NCBI GenBank assembly: GCA_016432325.1
Contig: CP066684.1
Location: 124,001 to 188,000, forward strand
Reading direction: 5' to 3'
Length of the DNA: 64,000 nucleotides
DNA from: Candidatus Aenigmatarchaeota archaeon
GTDB taxonomy: Archaea; Aenigmatarchaeota; Aenigmatarchaeia; PWEA01; JACQIF01
Shown: piece after piece, positions 14,139-21,771 of the stretch
How the letters are laid out: each line of letters begins with the position of its first letter
Position numbering within the stretch: position 1 is the stretch's first letter
Position numbers and translations under genes: made by a program
Notes under the pieces: generated by a model
The model's input: only the letters and a program-made list of their open reading frames with translations
Told to the model about the DNA's origin: nothing
Database searches by the model: none

Positions 14139-14348
14139 CTAGTCCCTTATGCTCGATGCGACCGTTATCCAGAACAGCCCTCCGATGAGTATCAGTATGA
14201 AGGCGAGGAGAACGGACCCGGCGAAGCTCGCTGGCGTCGCTCCAAGAACGTCCGGCGTGGCCTGCCCTCCTATCATGGCTCCGAAGAGTACGAGGAACGC
14301 GCCTATGACCCAAAAGAGTATCGGTCTTGCGCTTGTCAGACCCGCCAT
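14139..14348 (-). CDS. Two-helix miniprotein of the membrane
   Basis: A 69-residue protein with two hydrophobic segments (about 8-27 and 43-64) joined by GGQATPDVLGATPASF. The length, strong hydrophobicity and a TATA (TTTATATAG, 14370-14378) about 26 bp upstream support a real gene with a leaderless mRNA. Function unknown; it heads a two-gene operon with the helical protein at 13728-14120. Confidence 0.6.
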   Translation of the reverse strand: MAGLTSARPILFWVIGAFLVLFGAMIGGQATPDVLGATPASFAGSVLLAFILILIGGLFWITVASSIRD

Positions 14349-14395
14349 GCGCTACGTACGCTTGGCGGCTATATAAACTTTGGTAGCGGCCCTTA

Positions 14396-14467
14396 ATGGT
14401 ACAGGCTTCCCGCATGGGGCCCGAGGAGACATGCGTTAAATGTTGGAAAAGCTGGGTTCGGCCCTGA
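14396..14467 (+). other. Leaderless-type upstream ORF overlapping srp54
   Basis: A TATA-like ATATAAAC near 14373 predicts a transcript start at about 14397. A 23-codon ORF (MVQASRMGPEETCVKCWKSW then VRP) begins at 14396 and overlaps the srp54 start in another frame. A second in-frame mini-ORF ATGCGTTAA sits directly against the srp54 ATG. These could tune SRP54 synthesis; translation is not proven. Confidence 0.35.
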
Positions 14468-15768
14468 AGGGTGTGATGGACAAGCTCCTGAAGAAGGGCT
14501 ACGTCGACGCGGACGTGCTGGACGAGGTGGCGAAGGACATCCAGCGGTCACTGCTCGCTTCTGACGTGGAAGTGAAGCTCGTCTTTGAGCTCACAAAGAC
14601 TATAAAAGACCGCTCCCTGAAGGAGAAACCGCCTGCGGGCGTCACGCAGCGCGAACACGTCGTGCGCGTCGTTTACGACGAACTTGTGTCGTTCCTTGGC
14701 AAAGAAGCGAAGCCGCTGCCTGTACAGAGGACAAAAATCCTGCTCGTCGGCCTGTTTGGTTCGGGCAAAACGACGACCGCCGGCAAGCTCGCCAAATACT
14801 ACCAGAGGAAGGGGCTCCGGCCCGTTCTCGTGGCGTGCGACACGTTCCGTCCTGCTGCTTATGAACAGCTCGTGCAGATTGGAAGCACGCTCGGCGTACC
14901 GGTAATCGGGGAGCCCGGAGAGAAAGACTCTTCAAAAGTTCTGCAAAACGCGCTCAAGCAGACGTCCAAGTATGACGTCGTTATAGTCGACTCCTCCGGC
15001 CGCGACGCTCTTGATGGAGAGATGATAAACGAGGTCAAGAAGCTCAACGCGATTCTTGCCGCCGAAGAGAGGCTGATGGTCATACCCGCAGACCTCGGAC
15101 AGCAGGCCGGCCCGCAGGCCCGCGCGTTCCGCGACGCGCTGGGCATAACAGGCGTCATCGTGACAAAGATGGACGGCACGGCCAAGGGCGGAGGAGCGCT
15201 CTCGGCTTGCGCTGCCACAGGGGCGCCTGTGCGTCTCATAGGCGTCGGCGAGAAGCTGGACGCTCTTGAAGAATACGACCCCAAGCGGTTCGTATCGCGT
15301 CTCATCGGCTTCGGGGATCTGGAAGGCCTGCTTGAACGCGCGAAAGAGATGAAGATAGACGAAGCGCAGGCGCAGAAGCTCGTAACAGGCGAATTCACAT
15401 TGGACGAGTTCTACAACCAGATAAAGCAGGTCAAGGGCGCCGGCTCTCTTGCCCAGATGGCAGAGATGATACCCGGGATAGGAAAACTGATAGGAACGAA
15501 GATACCGAAGGAAGAGCTTGAGAGGCAGGAGGCGCGCATGGAGCGCTTCGGCCACATAATCGGTTCTATGACGCCTCAGGAGAAGAAAACCCCTGAAGTT
15601 CTGAACGCCTCGCGCATCAAGCGCATCGCCGCCGGTTCGGGTTCATCGGAGCAGGACGTCCGCGAGCTTTTGAAGATGTTCGAGCAGAGCAGGAAGATGA
15701 TGAAGACCATGGGCAAGGGCGGCAAACAGATGAAGGCCCTTATGAAACAGTTCGGGATGAAGATGTGA
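14440..15768 (+). CDS. srp54: Signal recognition particle protein SRP54
   Basis: A 442-residue GTPase with the complete N, G and M domains. The N domain is helices 1-90. G1 is LLVGLFGSGKTTTAGK (about 101-116), followed by DTFRPAAYEQL, DSSGRD (the usual DTAGR altered to DSSGR) and TKMDGTAKGGGALS. The Met-rich M domain begins near FTLDEFYNQIKQV and ends KQMKALMKQFGMKM. It binds the 7S RNA (encoded at 51745) and targets ribosomes making membrane proteins. The SD is GAGGAG at 14423. Note the DSSGR substitution in the G3 motif. Confidence 0.95.
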   Translation: MLEKLGSALKGVMDKLLKKGYVDADVLDEVAKDIQRSLLASDVEVKLVFELTKTIKDRSLKEKPPAGVTQREHVVRVVYDELVSFLGKEAKPLPVQRTKILLVGLFGSGKTTTAGKLAKYYQRKGLRPVLVACDTFRPAAYEQLVQIGSTLGVPVIGEPGEKDSSKVLQNALKQTSKYDVVIVDSSGRDALDGEMINEVKKLNAILAAEERLMVIPADLGQQAGPQARAFRDALGITGVIVTKMDGTAKGGGALSACAATGAPVRLIGVGEKLDALEEYDPKRFVSRLIGFGDLEGLLERAKEMKIDEAQAQKLVTGEFTLDEFYNQIKQVKGAGSLAQMAEMIPGIGKLIGTKIPKEELERQEARMERFGHIIGSMTPQEKKTPEVLNASRIKRIAAGSGSSEQDVRELLKMFEQSRKMMKTMGKGGKQMKALMKQFGMKM

Positions 15769-15856
15769 TGCGATGGTCGAACGGGTCCACAAAAAATAAG
15801 TGTTCGGGCACCCATTTCTATTTATAGCGGAACGGCGACCATACCGCTAGAGCACC
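15769..15856. other. Intergenic region before cdc6
   Basis: An 88 bp gap with an A-rich tract and the cdc6 TATA (CTATTTATAG near 15820). Replication origins often lie beside cdc6/orc1 in archaea, but no paired origin recognition boxes or AT-rich unwinding element of useful length can be seen here, so no origin is claimed. Confidence 0.5.
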
Positions 15857-16888
15857 ATGTACCCGGAAAACCAGATTATCAAGGATGCGCGCGTCCTCAC
15901 GGAGCACTTCATTCCGTCACGCGTCGGCCACAGGGACGGCCAGATTTCCACGCTGCGCGACTGCCTTCTTCCGATAACGCACAAGAAACAGATGAGGAAC
16001 GTTTTCCTGTACGGCCCGCCGGGTTCGGGGAAGACGTGTCTCGGACGCTACGTCTGCGAAGAGCTGACGGCGCACACGCCCACTGCCGCGTACGTATACG
16101 TGAACGTCTGGAAGCACCCGTCGAGGTTCAAGATTCTGCTTTCCGTTGTCAACGCGTTAGGCGTCGTGCTGTCCGTTCACCGCAAAGGAACACCAACCGA
16201 CGAGCTTCTGGATGCCCTGCGCAAGAAGGCCAAGGACCGTTACGTCGTGGTTATCCTAGATGAGATAGACAAGGCCGAGGACGCGAACGTACTCTATGAC
16301 ATCCTCGAGACAGCCAACGTGGGTCTCGTGCTTATCTCGAACGAAGCGACCGCACTCCATTCAGCAGACCAGCGGATACGTTCTCGGCTCTCGTCCGCCG
16401 AATACATAGAGTTCTACGGCTACAAGGATGACGAACTCGCAGACATCCTCAAAGACCGCGCGGAATGGGGGCTGGTTCCCGGCGTGGTCAAAAGAAGCCA
16501 GTTTGACACGATAGCCGAGCACGCGAACGGAGACGCACGGGTTGCTATCGATACGCTCCGCGTCGCTGCAGAGATAGCCGAGAATGCGGACGCCGCGAAG
16601 ATAACGGACGCGCACATACAGAAGGCCCTGCCGCGCGCGGCCGTTCTGTCAGACGCGAAGAAGCTGGAGATGCTCAACGTCCACCAGAAGGTCCTCTATG
16701 ATGTGATAAGCAAGCGCGGCAGCGTGGAGTCCACGGTCCTCTACCAGGAATACGAGCGCGCGATGCGTTCGCAGAAACTGGAGCCCATGGTTGAACGGAC
16801 GCTGCGCAAGTACATGGACCGTCTTGTCGTTTCTGGAATGGTCGAGGCGAAAGGAGACGGTAGATGGAGGACGTACGCGAAGAGCTAG
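15857..16888 (+). CDS. cdc6: Replication initiator Cdc6/Orc1
   Basis: A 343-residue AAA+ ATPase. Walker A is LYGPPGSGKTCLGRY (about 51-65), Walker B is VVILDEIDKAED, sensor 1 is VLISNEATAL, and the C-terminal winged-helix domain covers about residues 270-343 (KVLYDVISKRGSVESTVLY). It binds origin DNA and loads MCM. A TATA near 15820 lies about 37 bp upstream. The gene ends with a 4 bp overlap with the convergent LOG-like gene. Confidence 0.93.
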   Translation: MYPENQIIKDARVLTEHFIPSRVGHRDGQISTLRDCLLPITHKKQMRNVFLYGPPGSGKTCLGRYVCEELTAHTPTAAYVYVNVWKHPSRFKILLSVVNALGVVLSVHRKGTPTDELLDALRKKAKDRYVVVILDEIDKAEDANVLYDILETANVGLVLISNEATALHSADQRIRSRLSSAEYIEFYGYKDDELADILKDRAEWGLVPGVVKRSQFDTIAEHANGDARVAIDTLRVAAEIAENADAAKITDAHIQKALPRAAVLSDAKKLEMLNVHQKVLYDVISKRGSVESTVLYQEYERAMRSQKLEPMVERTLRKYMDRLVVSGMVEAKGDGRWRTYAKS

Positions 16889-17439
16889 TCAAGCCCGGTC
16901 AGCTTCAGGACAAGAGCTGTTGGGTCGGCATCCCTGACAATCCGCGATTTGCTTTCTTTGTTTGCGGCCTTTAACAGGACATCGATCGCTTCCTCCGTTA
17001 TCCCGCCGCTTCCTTCAAGAACACCTATGTCCCGTTCCATGTCGTATAGTAACGTGAACTCGTTCATCGTGCCAATCCTGCCGCCCATTATGATACCTGC
17101 ATCAACGGCCGCGACAGACGAGACGTTCCTGTATTTCTTGCAGGCCCGTGGGTCGTCCACGTGCATCCAATCTGCCGGTATGTATACCAATTCTGTGAAT
17201 CCTTCTATAGGGAATTTAAATCTCTCCACGTGATCTTTCATGTCTATACCAGGCGAATAACCTATCACCTTTCCGCCAATTTCGCCGGCTCCTATAACGG
17301 CGTCTTGAGGCAGCCCATGGCACGCTCCAGTAACAAGCGTATGCCCCCGCGAAGCCACTTCCCTTCCTATGGCTCTAGCCTTCTGTTTTACATCATCTCC
17401 AATCGAACCGGCGGCAGAACCATACGCTCCGATTTTCAT
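16885..17439 (-). CDS. LOG/SLOG-type Rossmann-fold nucleotide-binding protein
   Basis: A 184-residue protein. It starts KIGAYGSAAGSIGDD (beta strand and glycine-rich loop), followed by GHTLVTGACHGLPQDAVIGA and a GGRIGTMNEFTLLYD motif corresponding to the PGGxGTxxE signature of the lysine decarboxylase-like/LOG family. Members bind nucleotides or cleave nucleoside monophosphates; the exact reaction here is unknown. ATG 17439 is chosen over a longer open frame because homology starts there. It follows the pyrE-like gene by 8 bp, suggesting a link to nucleotide metabolism. Confidence 0.7.
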   Translation of the reverse strand: MKIGAYGSAAGSIGDDVKQKARAIGREVASRGHTLVTGACHGLPQDAVIGAGEIGGKVIGYSPGIDMKDHVERFKFPIEGFTELVYIPADWMHVDDPRACKKYRNVSSVAAVDAGIIMGGRIGTMNEFTLLYDMERDIGVLEGSGGITEEAIDVLLKAANKESKSRIVRDADPTALVLKLTGLD

Positions 17440-17447
17440 AAAAACAC

Positions 17448-18500
17448 CTAAGCCTTGGCGCCGAACTCCTTCATGTACGTCTTGAAGTCGTCCATAGCAC
17501 GGTCGTCTATGCGTTTGCTCTCGTGGGCGAACTCGAATATCTCTTCTGCAGTGACTATCCAGCTTAGCGGCGCGAGACCGTGCTCTTCCAGAGCTTCGGG
17601 GACGGTTTTCCCGGTTTCGTCGACTTCGCCGCGATAGACCGCGACGTGCACGCCAGCCCATTCGGCCTTTGGGTAGCGTTTCTCTACCTTGTGCTTGCTT
17701 TCGCGTTTCGCTTTTCCTGTGGTGATGACGTCGTCGAAGGCCCGCAGCCTCTCGCCGTCGCCTACGTGGCCGAAGACGCTGCCTATGGACTCAAGATGGC
17801 CGTCTACCACAAGCGCGCGATCGTTCTCTTCTAAGCGGCCGACAAAGCTTGATTCGCCGCTCACACCGTGCGTCTTCGCGCTTACGCGGTCGTACACGAA
17901 CCTTATGTCGACATTGTCGCGTCCAGCTATCTCTCGCGCGAGCAGAGCGGCCGGTCCTATTCCTCCGTATGCCTTGCCTACTATGACGTCTACGTCATCT
18001 GGGCTGTAGTTGCGCACGAACCTTCCGTAGAGGTCATTCGCCAGAGCAACGGCAGACACGCTGTTGCACTCCGTGTGTTTGAGCGTCCCGGCGTCAAGCG
18101 TGTCCAGAATCTTTATGCCCGGTTTCTCGTGGCGCAGTTTGACGCCAATCAGCGCGTCTTGGCTTATCTGTACGGGCCCTTCCTTGAAATCGAAGGCGTA
18201 TTTCATCGCAGCACGGTCTAATCTCCAAGATTCGGCAGCGATAAGAGGAACGAGCGGGATGCCCTTCATCGCAGGACCGTGTGCTACTATATCATCGTTA
18301 TCTGAGGGTATTACAGACCCCGCATAAGCCTCCGCCGTTTGCCAGAGCCTCTTCCCCGAATCCATGGCCGTGGCCATGTTGACAAAGTAAGGAGACATGC
18401 GGCCGGACTTGAGCTTGAAGTAGTGCTCGCGATCAGGCGCAATTTTCACGGCATTCCATTCGAGCAGATTGCTTATGAATTCTTCCTGGAAGCGTTCCAT
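17448..18500 (-). CDS. pyrE: Orotate phosphoribosyltransferase-like protein with internal duplication
   Basis: About 350 residues, far longer than the usual OPRT (about 180-215). It contains FKLKSGRMSPYFVNM typical of the OPRT N-terminus, the PRPP-binding FDDVITTGKAKRES near residue 255, and a C-terminus resembling E. coli OPRT (TYMKEFG). The central phosphate-binding segment appears twice: IVAHGPAMKGIPLVPLIAAE (about 71-90) and VIVGKAYGGIGPAALLAREI (about 173-192), each followed by a Y/F-D-x-K/V segment. OPRT joins orotate to PRPP to make OMP, the substrate of the upstream pyrF product. ATG 18500 follows the pyrF stop by 1 bp with the SD GAGGTG. Confidence 0.75.
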   Translation of the reverse strand: MERFQEEFISNLLEWNAVKIAPDREHYFKLKSGRMSPYFVNMATAMDSGKRLWQTAEAYAGSVIPSDNDDIVAHGPAMKGIPLVPLIAAESWRLDRAAMKYAFDFKEGPVQISQDALIGVKLRHEKPGIKILDTLDAGTLKHTECNSVSAVALANDLYGRFVRNYSPDDVDVIVGKAYGGIGPAALLAREIAGRDNVDIRFVYDRVSAKTHGVSGESSFVGRLEENDRALVVDGHLESIGSVFGHVGDGERLRAFDDVITTGKAKRESKHKVEKRYPKAEWAGVHVAVYRGEVDETGKTVPEALEEHGLAPLSWIVTAEEIFEFAHESKRIDDRAMDDFKTYMKEFGAKA

Positions 18501-18501
18501 C

Positions 18502-19251
18502 CTATGCACCTCTTATCGTTTCGCACAGCTCCTTGGCCGCGGTGTGTATGTCTTCTTCTGCTACCTTGCTCGGGTCCTTTGCGCCGCCGGGCGCATAGAT
18601 TCCAGAACCTACAATCGCGTGCCAGCGGTCGCCGGCGGCTTTTGCCGTGTCTTCTATCTTGCCTTTCTGTTTGACGAAGCCCGGAGCCATCAGCTCGACT
18701 TGCCCATCGCAAGCCTCTTCGAGAAGCGCTCTGTAACCCGCGACCTTTTCAGGCTTGTTGCCGGGAACGACGAACGAGCGCACGCCTTTTCGCGTGGCGA
18801 TTCTGTACATTTGTTGAGGCGCGGTTTCTGCTATGTATCCGCCTTCAGGTTCCAGATATTCCGGATGCGTCATCTCTCCGCCGACGATTACGCCGACTCC
18901 TGCGGCTTGCAAGGCCTTTATCCATTCTTCTTCTGTCGCGGGACCGGCCTGCGGGAATAGGATTGCAGCGTTCACGCCCGACGTTTTCATGCGTCGTGCG
19001 AAGTTCTTGCCTGTGTCAGGAATGTCAGTCCCGGCCTTCTGGTGGTCGTAGATGACAGGAAGGTCCGTGAATTCACGAACCACACCCACGACAGCGGGCA
19101 GGCCATGGCCCAAGCCAAGATCGAATCCAACCTTGTACGCGCTTATGCCCTCCACGTCGTGCGTCGCGCGTACGAGCTTGCGGAAATCTTCTAACGTGGA
19201 AACGTCACAGGCCGGAATTATGGAACGTTCGGCTTTAATGACAAAAGACAT
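18502..19251 (-). CDS. pyrF: Orotidine 5'-phosphate decarboxylase
   Basis: A 249-residue TIM-barrel protein. It begins IIPACDVSTLEDF (substrate Asp), followed by YKVGFDLGLGHGLP, the catalytic segment VIYDHQKAGTDIPDTG (Asp, Lys, Asp with spacing differing from the usual DxKxxD), and the phosphate-binding HAIVGSGIYAPGGAKDP near the end. It converts OMP to UMP. A TATA (GGTATAAATAC) lies 26 bp upstream of the ATG, so the operon pyrF-pyrE-LOG starts here with a leaderless mRNA. Confidence 0.85.
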   Translation of the reverse strand: MSFVIKAERSIIPACDVSTLEDFRKLVRATHDVEGISAYKVGFDLGLGHGLPAVVGVVREFTDLPVIYDHQKAGTDIPDTGKNFARRMKTSGVNAAILFPQAGPATEEEWIKALQAAGVGVIVGGEMTHPEYLEPEGGYIAETAPQQMYRIATRKGVRSFVVPGNKPEKVAGYRALLEEACDGQVELMAPGFVKQKGKIEDTAKAAGDRWHAIVGSGIYAPGGAKDPSKVAEEDIHTAAKELCETIRGA

Positions 19252-19295
19252 GGGTTCTATGAAGACAAGAAAGTATTTATACCATCAAACGCGCG

Positions 19296-19344
19296 GCTCG
19301 TGAAAGAAAAATAAAAGGAGAAAAAGAAACGTTGCGCATGCGCA
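19296..19344 (-). terminator. Terminator: palindrome plus T-rich tract
   Basis: On the minus strand, just after the stop at 19345, the perfect 12 bp palindrome TGCGCATGCGCA (19333-19344) is followed by a pyrimidine tract TTTCTTTTTCTCC and further T runs to about 19303. This fits termination of the membrane protein gene at 19345-19617 before the divergent pyrF promoter. Confidence 0.5.
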
Positions 19345-19617
19345 CTACTTCTTCATCGCGGCGCTGTACACCACGTACAAGAACGCTATCAAGAGCAGCG
19401 CTTCCTGTATCACGTGAGCGGCTCCTGCCGTAACAATGCCGAGATTCAGGTGCACCGTCAGGTAGATGAGCTCTGTAACGGCCCATAGCCCGAACACGAC
19501 TGTCCAGAGTCCCTGCTTGTTGTTCGACGCCCAGTAGGCTCCGTAGAGACCGACCAGAAGAGCGATTACGTGCACGGCCTGATACGCCATGTCAGGAAGT
19601 ACCAAATCAAATGCCAT
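19345..19617 (-). CDS. Small three-helix membrane protein
   Basis: A 90-residue protein with three predicted helices (about 8-28, 36-56, 62-84) and a Lys tail. No family recognised. The SD-driven start at 19617 is preceded by the near-perfect SD AAAGGAGGTGA. An in-frame ATG 54 bp upstream at 19671 sits about 27 bp from a TATA (CTTAAATACG near 19699), so a second, leaderless form of 108 residues is possible. The SD lies inside a 7 bp hairpin (see 19622-19648), which suggests regulated translation. Confidence 0.65.
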   Translation of the reverse strand: MAFDLVLPDMAYQAVHVIALLVGLYGAYWASNNKQGLWTVVFGLWAVTELIYLTVHLNLGIVTAGAAHVIQEALLLIAFLYVVYSAAMKK

Positions 19618-19621
19618 CAAT

Positions 19622-19648
19622 TCACCTCCTTTGAAGTTTTCGAGGTGA
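19622..19648 (-). promoter_or_regulatory. Hairpin sequestering a Shine-Dalgarno site
   Basis: On the mRNA (minus strand) TCACCTC (19648-19642) pairs perfectly with GAGGTGA (19628-19622), which is the core of the SD for the start at 19617. A second pairing, CCTCC with GGAGG, overlaps it. Translation from the upstream in-frame ATG at 19671 would pass through and open this stem. Confidence 0.55.
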
Positions 19649-19813
19649 GGAGGCACGAAGAGTTCATCCACATCAACAAAATTGAGGCAGACTCGTATTT
19701 AAGACTTTTGGAGGCGTTTGCGCGACCCCGCGACAGAAAGGAGGCCTTATGGCGCTCGCCTACCGGAACGGCACCAGCAAACGCTTTTAATACCCTTGGC
19801 GTCAACCGTAGCC

Positions 19814-21022
19814 ATGCTCTACTCGCATTCGCGGCTCGCCACGTTCGAGCAGTGTCCTCTGAAGTTCAAGTTTCACTACATCGACGGGCTGGAACCTCCG
19901 GACGAAGAGCAGACAATAGAGGCTTTCTTAGGCGACCTCGTCCACCGCACGCTCGAGAAGCTGTACAAAGACATGAAATTCCAGAAGACGAACACGCTCG
20001 AAGACGTGCTTGCGTACTATCACGGACTCTGGGAAAAGGAGTGGAACTCGGAGATACGCATAGTGAAGAAAGACTACAAAGAAGAAAACTACAAAAAGAT
20101 GGGCGACGTCTTCATACGCGCGTATTATGCCCGTCACGAGCCGTTCAACCACACGAAGACGCTCGGTCTGGAGCATCGCATCGTCATAGCGCTGGACGGC
20201 GGCTACCAGTTGCAAGGCTACATAGACCGTCTCTCATACGACCCGAAAACGGATACGTACGAAGTGCACGACTACAAGACCGCATCCAATCTTCCAATGA
20301 ACGAACAGCTCGTCGCGGATCGGCAACTGGCTCTTTACTCCATAGCCGTGCGCGAAGCGTATCGCACGAATCGCGTCAAGCTCATCTGGCACTTCCTCGC
20401 GTTCGACAAGGACATGGTGATAGAGAAGACCGCTGACGAGATAGAGGAGCTGAAGAAGGACACCATACACCTCATCAAGCGCGTCGAACAGGAGAAGGAG
20501 TTCAAACCGAAAGTGAGCGCGCTTTGCGACTACTGCGAATTCCGTTCGATATGCCCCGAATGGAAGCATCTCTACAAGGTGGAAGATCTTCCTCCGAAAG
20601 AGTACACGCAAGACCGCGGCGTGCAGCTCGTGAACGCGTACGTGGAGCTTCAGGACAAGGCGAAGACCTCCACAGCAGAGCTGGAAGAGGTGAAGGCCGC
20701 GCTCACGGACTTTGCGAAGCACGAAGGCATTTCCGCTGTAGCGGGCTCCGGCCATCGCGTGCGCATAGTCACATATCCGGACATCAAGATACCGAAAGAG
20801 AAGGAGGAAGAGGTCCGCGCGCTCCTGAAGGAGTACGGCCTGTGGAACGACGTGTCGCGCGTCGACTCGTTCCGCTTGCGGGACATCATACAGTCTTATC
20901 CTTACAATCCGGAGGATCCGAACGACCGTGAATGGAAGCCGTGGCCGCAGGAGCTGGTGAAGAAGCTGGCGCGCCTACTTTCCAGAGGAGAGAACGTCCG
21001 GCTTTACGTGAACAGGCTCTAG
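19814..21022 (+). CDS. RecB/Cas4-like PD-(D/E)XK nuclease with iron-sulfur site
   Basis: A 402-residue protein. The N-terminal YSHSRLATFEQCPLKFKFHYI is the typical RecB-family start with the first Cys. The nuclease core is visible as LEHRIVIALDGGYQLQGYIDRLSYD...YEVHDYKTAS, giving the Asp and Asp-x-Lys catalytic residues. Three further Cys in CDYCEFRSIC complete the four-cysteine cluster typical of Cas4/AddB/Dna2 nucleases carrying a [4Fe-4S] cluster. About 130 extra residues follow. No CRISPR array or cas genes are near, so a DNA-repair nuclease is likely. ATG 19814 is preceded by a TATA-like CTTTTAATACC. The 3' end overlaps the convergent gene by 48 bp. Confidence 0.82.
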   Translation: MLYSHSRLATFEQCPLKFKFHYIDGLEPPDEEQTIEAFLGDLVHRTLEKLYKDMKFQKTNTLEDVLAYYHGLWEKEWNSEIRIVKKDYKEENYKKMGDVFIRAYYARHEPFNHTKTLGLEHRIVIALDGGYQLQGYIDRLSYDPKTDTYEVHDYKTASNLPMNEQLVADRQLALYSIAVREAYRTNRVKLIWHFLAFDKDMVIEKTADEIEELKKDTIHLIKRVEQEKEFKPKVSALCDYCEFRSICPEWKHLYKVEDLPPKEYTQDRGVQLVNAYVELQDKAKTSTAELEEVKAALTDFAKHEGISAVAGSGHRVRIVTYPDIKIPKEKEEEVRALLKEYGLWNDVSRVDSFRLRDIIQSYPYNPEDPNDREWKPWPQELVKKLARLLSRGENVRLYVNRL

Positions 21023-21727
21023 CTCGACAGACGGGGCGTGCCACGTGCCGGCTCCAAGAGCTTCGGCCAGCGCATGTCCCGCACACTCCGCTTCTCCGAC
21101 TGTCGCGATGAGTTCTCCGTCTTTATAATCATTCAGTCCTTCCATTGCGGGAGTCGCGTACACGAGCGCCAGTTCCAGAGCCTCCGGCGTCAGGCGTTCC
21201 CTCTCGGAGAGCCACGAGACGATGCCGTCCTTCCACCCCGGAGCCCCATCGCTGGTCCTCGGCACGATGTAATTTTTTATCAGCGCCTCGAAACGTCCTG
21301 CCCCATCTTTTGCAGGGCATTCGTGCTTCGTGGATCTGTATGAGAATGGGCCAAGACCGGTGCGCAGTATGGCTGGTCTCTCGGTGTCAATCGCCAGAAG
21401 GGTAAGGCGCATCCACTGCGTGGCAGGTCGGTATTCGATATTGAGGGCCGTGTGTTTGGCCTGCGAGAAATCCAGCTGTTCCGCCGTGTCCATTATGGCG
21501 CCGCGCTCCATCCCGCTTTGCTCCATCGCGTAAGGGTCTATGCCGCCGAAGCAGATGCCAGGCGAGGGTTCCACGAGAGCCACGTCCTTGTGCGACTCGC
21601 CAGTGTCCCTGATGAGTTTCGGCACCGTGAGGAACCCCTCGCGGAGGCGCGACACGACGCAGTCCTCTCCCAACCTTCTCCCAAACTTTATTGGCTCCGC
21701 AGGGCGGTATGCCCGTATGGTGCGCAT
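20975..21727 (-). CDS. Protein of unknown function
   Basis: About 250 residues. No domain recognised, but the sequence has normal coding character with balanced hydrophobic residues and motifs such as GICFGGIDPYAMEQSG, PFSYRSTKHECP and YATPAMEGLNDYKDGEL. No signal peptide or membrane segment. ATG 21727 is chosen because a TATA (GGTTTATAACC) lies 25 bp upstream; the frame stays open further upstream without support. Its end overlaps the nuclease gene by 48 bp on the opposite strand. Confidence 0.6.
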   Translation of the reverse strand: MRTIRAYRPAEPIKFGRRLGEDCVVSRLREGFLTVPKLIRDTGESHKDVALVEPSPGICFGGIDPYAMEQSGMERGAIMDTAEQLDFSQAKHTALNIEYRPATQWMRLTLLAIDTERPAILRTGLGPFSYRSTKHECPAKDGAGRFEALIKNYIVPRTSDGAPGWKDGIVSWLSERERLTPEALELALVYATPAMEGLNDYKDGELIATVGEAECAGHALAEALGAGTWHAPSVELEPVHVKPDVLSSGK

Positions 21728-21771
21728 GGTAACGCGTGGCGCAGAAAAGGTTATAAACCTTACGCTCTGCT

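Noticed and set aside
15769-15856. Replication origin next to cdc6
   Set aside because: No repeated origin recognition boxes or AT-rich unwinding region could be seen in this 88 bp gap.
19814-21022. Cas4 as part of a CRISPR system
   Set aside because: No repeats with regular spacers and no cas1/cas2 nearby; the longer RecB-like architecture fits repair better.
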